Shown here piece after piece: positions 8,858-11,766 of a stretch of 11,766 nucleotides of DNA; the stretch's first letter is position 1, and every line of letters begins with the position of its first letter. A model generated the notes under the pieces. It was given only the letters and a program-made list of their open reading frames with translations, had not been told where the DNA came from and made no database searches. A program made the position numbers and the translations under genes. Origin of the DNA: Chloromonas sp. AAM2 (lineage: Eukaryota > Chlorophyta > Chlorophyceae > Chlamydomonadales > Chlamydomonadaceae); NCBI GenBank assembly GCA_004335635.1, contig QAXH01001627.1, forward strand, positions 1 through 11,766, read 5' to 3'.

Positions 8858-9506
8858 TCCAGCCCGTTTCACTTATACCGACAGTCCAGGTTAAGCCTAG
8901 TTCTACTCTCTCCTCGCCAGTCATGAGATATCCCAATCGGTACCTTCACAGACCTGATACAATTGAATTGTGCCGGGGCAGCTGATGGTGCTCCAGCGCG
9001 TGTTTCCTGACCATGTCCGCTGGACAACTTTCCGGCCTGCTCTGCTTCTTCCAGCTTCTTCCAGCCAAGCATGTTGCCTGCTTTACGGGCTAGCTGTCTT
9101 CCAGTCAACGGCTAGAAGCCAATAGCGCAGAGAAGTTACAGAGAGGTGGCTCATGCCCACTTGACAAAGCCCCACACACTTCAGTGATGATAACAAGACG
9201 GTAGGCTTCTACTGCTTGCCTAGATGATTCAGCACACGTGCCTCACCGCAACAGTACATAGAACAGTCAAGCTGGGCACCGTACAGGTTAGTTTACACCA
9301 ATACCTTGGCCACATCCAGGATTGCAGCACCGACATAGATGGATGTGCATCTCCACCGTCGTGCCTGATGCTGTGAGAAAAGCGTTTGTGCATCTGTGCA
9401 TCGTGGAAGCAGCTAGTATGATCAACAGCAAGGTGCTGCATGTGGCCGGCCCCTTACGCCCTGACATTCAGCCAGATGACACACATTACATGCTGGCTTC
9501 CTTGAT

Positions 9507-9511
9507 TTACA
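9507..9511 (-). terminator. TGTAA poly(A) signal of the GBF1/GNOM-like gene
   Basis: This is the first minus-strand TGTAA downstream of the TAG stop at 9728-9726, about 215 nt away; another lies at 9490-9486. Spacing is typical for an algal 3' untranslated region. Confidence 0.5.
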
Positions 9512-9725
9512 CAGCAAGCATGTGTGTTAAAAGCAAAAGAATGTAATGTTCTGAATCTCGTTTTCCGACAAATGACAAGGCCAGCTGGAGTGGTTTGCAT
9601 CGTGTTCGTCCCATTTCTACAGAATCTACAAACAAAATACGCCCACGCCCTGTCAAATCAGGTGATGCTGTTTTGCAGGGCTTTGATTGGCAGCGTAAAC
9701 TGCCTGTGAAGCCCACTGCTACCGA

Positions 9726-11650
9726 CTAGCTGAGCTGCAGGATGGCAGGTGTCAGGTTTGCACTGACTTTGCGCGCCGCTCTCCATGTGGAGTCATGCAG
9801 GTCTGTGCCGTCGCTCGCGTCACGCCACCCCTCACGCAGCGCACCCTGCAGCGGAACCAAGGACCAAACATGTGTCCGAACCGAGACTGGCCGACGCAAT
9901 CAGCAGATAAGGATGCTGGGACAGAAGAGCCCAGCCATAGCTGCCAGGTTTGGGCCACACTCTCGTTCATGACATCTGCCCCCACCTCCCATCGTACACC
10001 CCTTGCACACCAACAGGTACGAAAAGATTGAAGAAAAGGGGAAGGCACAACATGTGTGCACAAGGGGCCTGCTCACTGCATGGTGATGCACCCACCTTTG
10101 CATGCAGCATGAGCACCATGTTCTTGAGCGCCTCGGGGATGGCCTCGGCCAACACTTCGCTGCGGGGAGCGGCCTGCACAGGCAGGCACAGGCACAGGCA
10201 CAGGCAAACATGGCTGGACAGTCGGCCTTGAACAATGGAGAACGCCCAGCAGCTGCTGCCCTGATGCACAGATGGACACAGACTAGAAGCTGTGGGATGG
10301 CGACCTGAGGCTGGGGCATTACAGGCGGAATCAGCCGCGTGGTGAGCCATGCGTGCCAAGAAATCGCCCCCCAACTCCGCATGGCCTGCATGGCTTGCTT
10401 GACATCTCCCCCATGTCTGGTTGACTCACGTGCGCCATGCCCTGCACCATGCAGTCCAGGATGGCCCTCCATGCAGGCCCCCATGTGCTGCCCACCACCA
10501 GAGGCTCTGCGGCCCCTGACCCTGCTGCCTGTGCCTGCGCTGGACCTGTGGGCTGTGCGTTGCCCATGAGCGGAGCGTACAGCAGCACCACCTTGGCCAG
10601 CGCACGCACAAGCTCACGCACACTCACATCCGCCTGGGAGCACGGACGCAAGGGGGCAGTCGCATGATAAACAACCAACCGGCAGATAGCCGCTATCAAG
10701 GACTAGCAGACAGCCAGGCAACCCTTGTAGCTTGACCAGGCACAGGCGGATATCAATCCAGTCACTGCACGTGCGTGAGTCGTACCCTGTCGCTGGGCAA
10801 AGCTTGATTGGTTTCCGTTGCTCTGATACGCAGCGCCTGATCGGTTTTCCATTGTCAAACAATATTTTTGCACTGCCAACTAACTCTTCCCACAGCACCA
10901 TTACGCCGTGGTGGGCACGACCATTGATCCCTATCCCTACCTGCGGATACTCCTTAGTGTTGGGCCCCGAGGCGGCCACCAGCTTGCACATGTCCGCGGT
11001 CATGGGCACCAGCAGCTGCAGCAGCACACGCTGCAGGGCACAGAGCACACACGCAGACACACAGCAACTTAACAAGACGCCAACCAATATGCAAGCAAAG
11101 GGCGAAAATTGCACGACAAGCCAACATGCACAGAGGACGGGAAAACACAAGGTGGCAGACCGCAACCCATGCTTGAATTTGCTCACACAACATCGAGAAG
11201 GTCGGCATACCAGTGCAGCAAGCAGAGGCAGGCCCAGAGTTAAGCAATCGGCACACACTACGCCTGGCCCACAGCGGCCTGCAGCGGCCGCCCGTAGCCT
11301 GCCACCCTGGCGCTGCTTCTCGCCCCCCTTGTCTGCCTACCTGCACGACGTTAGGCGGCACCAGGAACTTCTCTGCGGCCACCACGCTGCGTTGGAGGCA
11401 GTCAAGCGCACCCAGCCGCACCTGAAGGCACACACAGCGGGAGATGAGTGATCAGAGAGACACGCTGAGTCGGGAATCAGACTGAGGGTCCAGCACTGCT
11501 CAAGACACCCGGACCAGTTCTTGACAGTAATCTCCAGTGCTATCTTGCCTGCCATTCGTCAGCTTCATGGTCTGCAGCCCGTCCCATTACCTGCAGGTTG
11601 GGATTCTTGATGGCCCGGCACAGGCTGGACATGACATGAGACCAGGCCTC
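9726..11650 (-). CDS. GBF1/GNOM-type ARF guanine-nucleotide exchange factor, C-terminal part
   Basis: Six exons: 11650-11591, 11421-11341, 11030-10941, 10633-10430, 10173-10096, 9845-9726 (TAG). They give 210 residues, all introns GT-AG and all phase 0. The protein reads EAWSHVMSSLCRAIKNPNLQ, VRLGALDCLQRS..., RVLLQLLVPMTADMCKL..., an Ala/Gln-rich insert (QPTGPAQAQAAGSGAAEP), then WRAILDCMVQGMAH and SEVLAEAIPEALKNMVLML, ending STWRAARKVSANLTPAILQLS. The RLxALxxLQR helix, the W..ILD.M segment followed by EAIPE.LKNM, and the final TW motif match the last HDS region of GBF1/GNOM large ARF-GEFs, which activate ARF1 on early Golgi membranes. The Sec7 catalytic domain must lie to the right of the window. 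The protein stops soon after the HDS region, as plant GNOM does, and lacks the long proline-rich tail of animal GBF1. 11651-11766 looks like intron. Family call is confident; orthology to GNOM versus GBF1 is not resolved here. Confidence 0.88.
10173..10208 (-). repeat. GGCACA hexamer microsatellite forming an acceptor tract
   Basis: Three full GGCACA units (10185-10202) with partial flanking units. On the transcript strand this is a TGTGCC repeat running directly into the TGTGCAG acceptor at 10174, so it serves as the polypyrimidine tract of the last-but-one intron of the GBF1/GNOM-like gene. Confidence 0.75.
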
Positions 11651-11766
11651 CTGCGCGACAACACCAACAAGCACACCTCAAAGAGCAGCTCACTTAAGTT
11701 TGGCTTCGTATAATTACCAAACAAGCCGTTGGAGCCCTGGACTTGGCAGAATACAAATAGTAATGC

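Larger units (their letters stand above)
7762..9725. other. 3' untranslated / intergenic DNA between convergent Golgi genes
   Basis: No supported coding exon in nearly 2 kb. Plus-strand TGTAA signals for the SYS1/TMEM244-like gene are at 8377-8381, 8434-8438 and 8684-8688. Minus-strand TGTAA signals for the GBF1/GNOM-like gene are at 9511-9507, 9490-9486, 9297-9293 and 9140-9136. Short repeats (CAGTACTG at 8707-8714 and 8717-8724) and a hairpin at 8833-8857 are present. Open frames here begin with non-ATG codons or have no recognisable content. No tRNA pattern seen. Confidence 0.5.

Noticed and set aside
8869..9108. Minus-strand open frame including ARKAGNMLGWKKLEEAEQAG
   Set aside because: The frame opens with TTG, preceded closely by a stop, and only the first half looks protein-like because of a short purine-rich direct repeat (CTTCTTCCAG twice). 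No splice partner found.
9322..9546. Plus-strand 74-codon open frame
   Set aside because: Short, no recognisable motif, and it overlaps the expected 3' untranslated region and poly(A) signals of the minus-strand GBF1/GNOM-like gene.
9846..10095. Minus-strand open frames (e.g. around MNESVAQTWQLW) as a GBF1/GNOM exon
   Set aside because: The TW motif looked tempting, but the exon at 9845-9726, ending STWRAARKVSANL..., fits the family C-terminus in phase, splice signals and stop.
10174..10429. Possible extra exon between the WRAILDCM and EAIPEALKNM exons
   Set aside because: Open frames exist, but direct joining of the two flanking exons in phase 0 matches the spacing expected for the GBF1/GNOM family, so this is intron.
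1..11766. Mobile elements, CRISPR, tRNA/rRNA genes, toxin-antitoxin or defence systems
   Set aside because: No terminal inverted repeats with a transposase frame, no reverse transcriptase motif, no spaced repeats and no tRNA-like arms were seen; the DNA looks like ordinary intron-rich nuclear sequence.

Overview
This looks like nuclear DNA of a green alga, most likely a core chlorophyte. Coding is broken into short exons of about 60-700 nt by GT-AG introns of roughly 80-400 nt. The motif TGTAA, the usual poly(A) signal of chlorophyte mRNAs, lies downstream of the stop codons, and there are no bacterial-style operons or ribosome binding sites. The genus is not determinable by eye. Gene models below were assembled by hand from reading frames, splice signals and intron phase.

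Layout. (1) 1-1038, + strand: 3' end of an unrecognised gene, cut by the left edge, with a TGTAA 48 nt after the stop. (2) 1039-2223: 3' untranslated and intergenic DNA between convergent genes. (3) 2224-5226, - strand: a complete ten-exon gene for a disordered protein of about 561 residues. It runs Pro/Ala/Glu-rich, Gln/Met-rich, basic, short helical Leu/Gln, acidic, Arg-Gly and Gly/His/Met-rich; it is probably nuclear, and I know no named family for it. (4) 5227-6569: shared upstream region with weak isolated exon candidates only. (5) 6570-7761, + strand: a five-exon gene for a 148-residue four-helix membrane protein of the SYS1/TMEM244 superfamily (Golgi). (6) 7762-9725: 3' untranslated and intergenic DNA with small repeats and poly(A) signals in both directions. 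(7) 9726-11650, - strand: the last six exons of a GBF1/GNOM-type ARF guanine-nucleotide exchange factor; the N-terminal part, including the Sec7 domain, lies beyond the right edge.

Genes 5 and 7 are convergent neighbours, and both families act in ARF/ARL-dependent Golgi traffic. That is the only functional link between neighbours visible here. I see no mobile element, CRISPR array, tRNA, rRNA or defence/toxin system. The window is best read as an ordinary nuclear region with one unusual lineage-specific protein gene.
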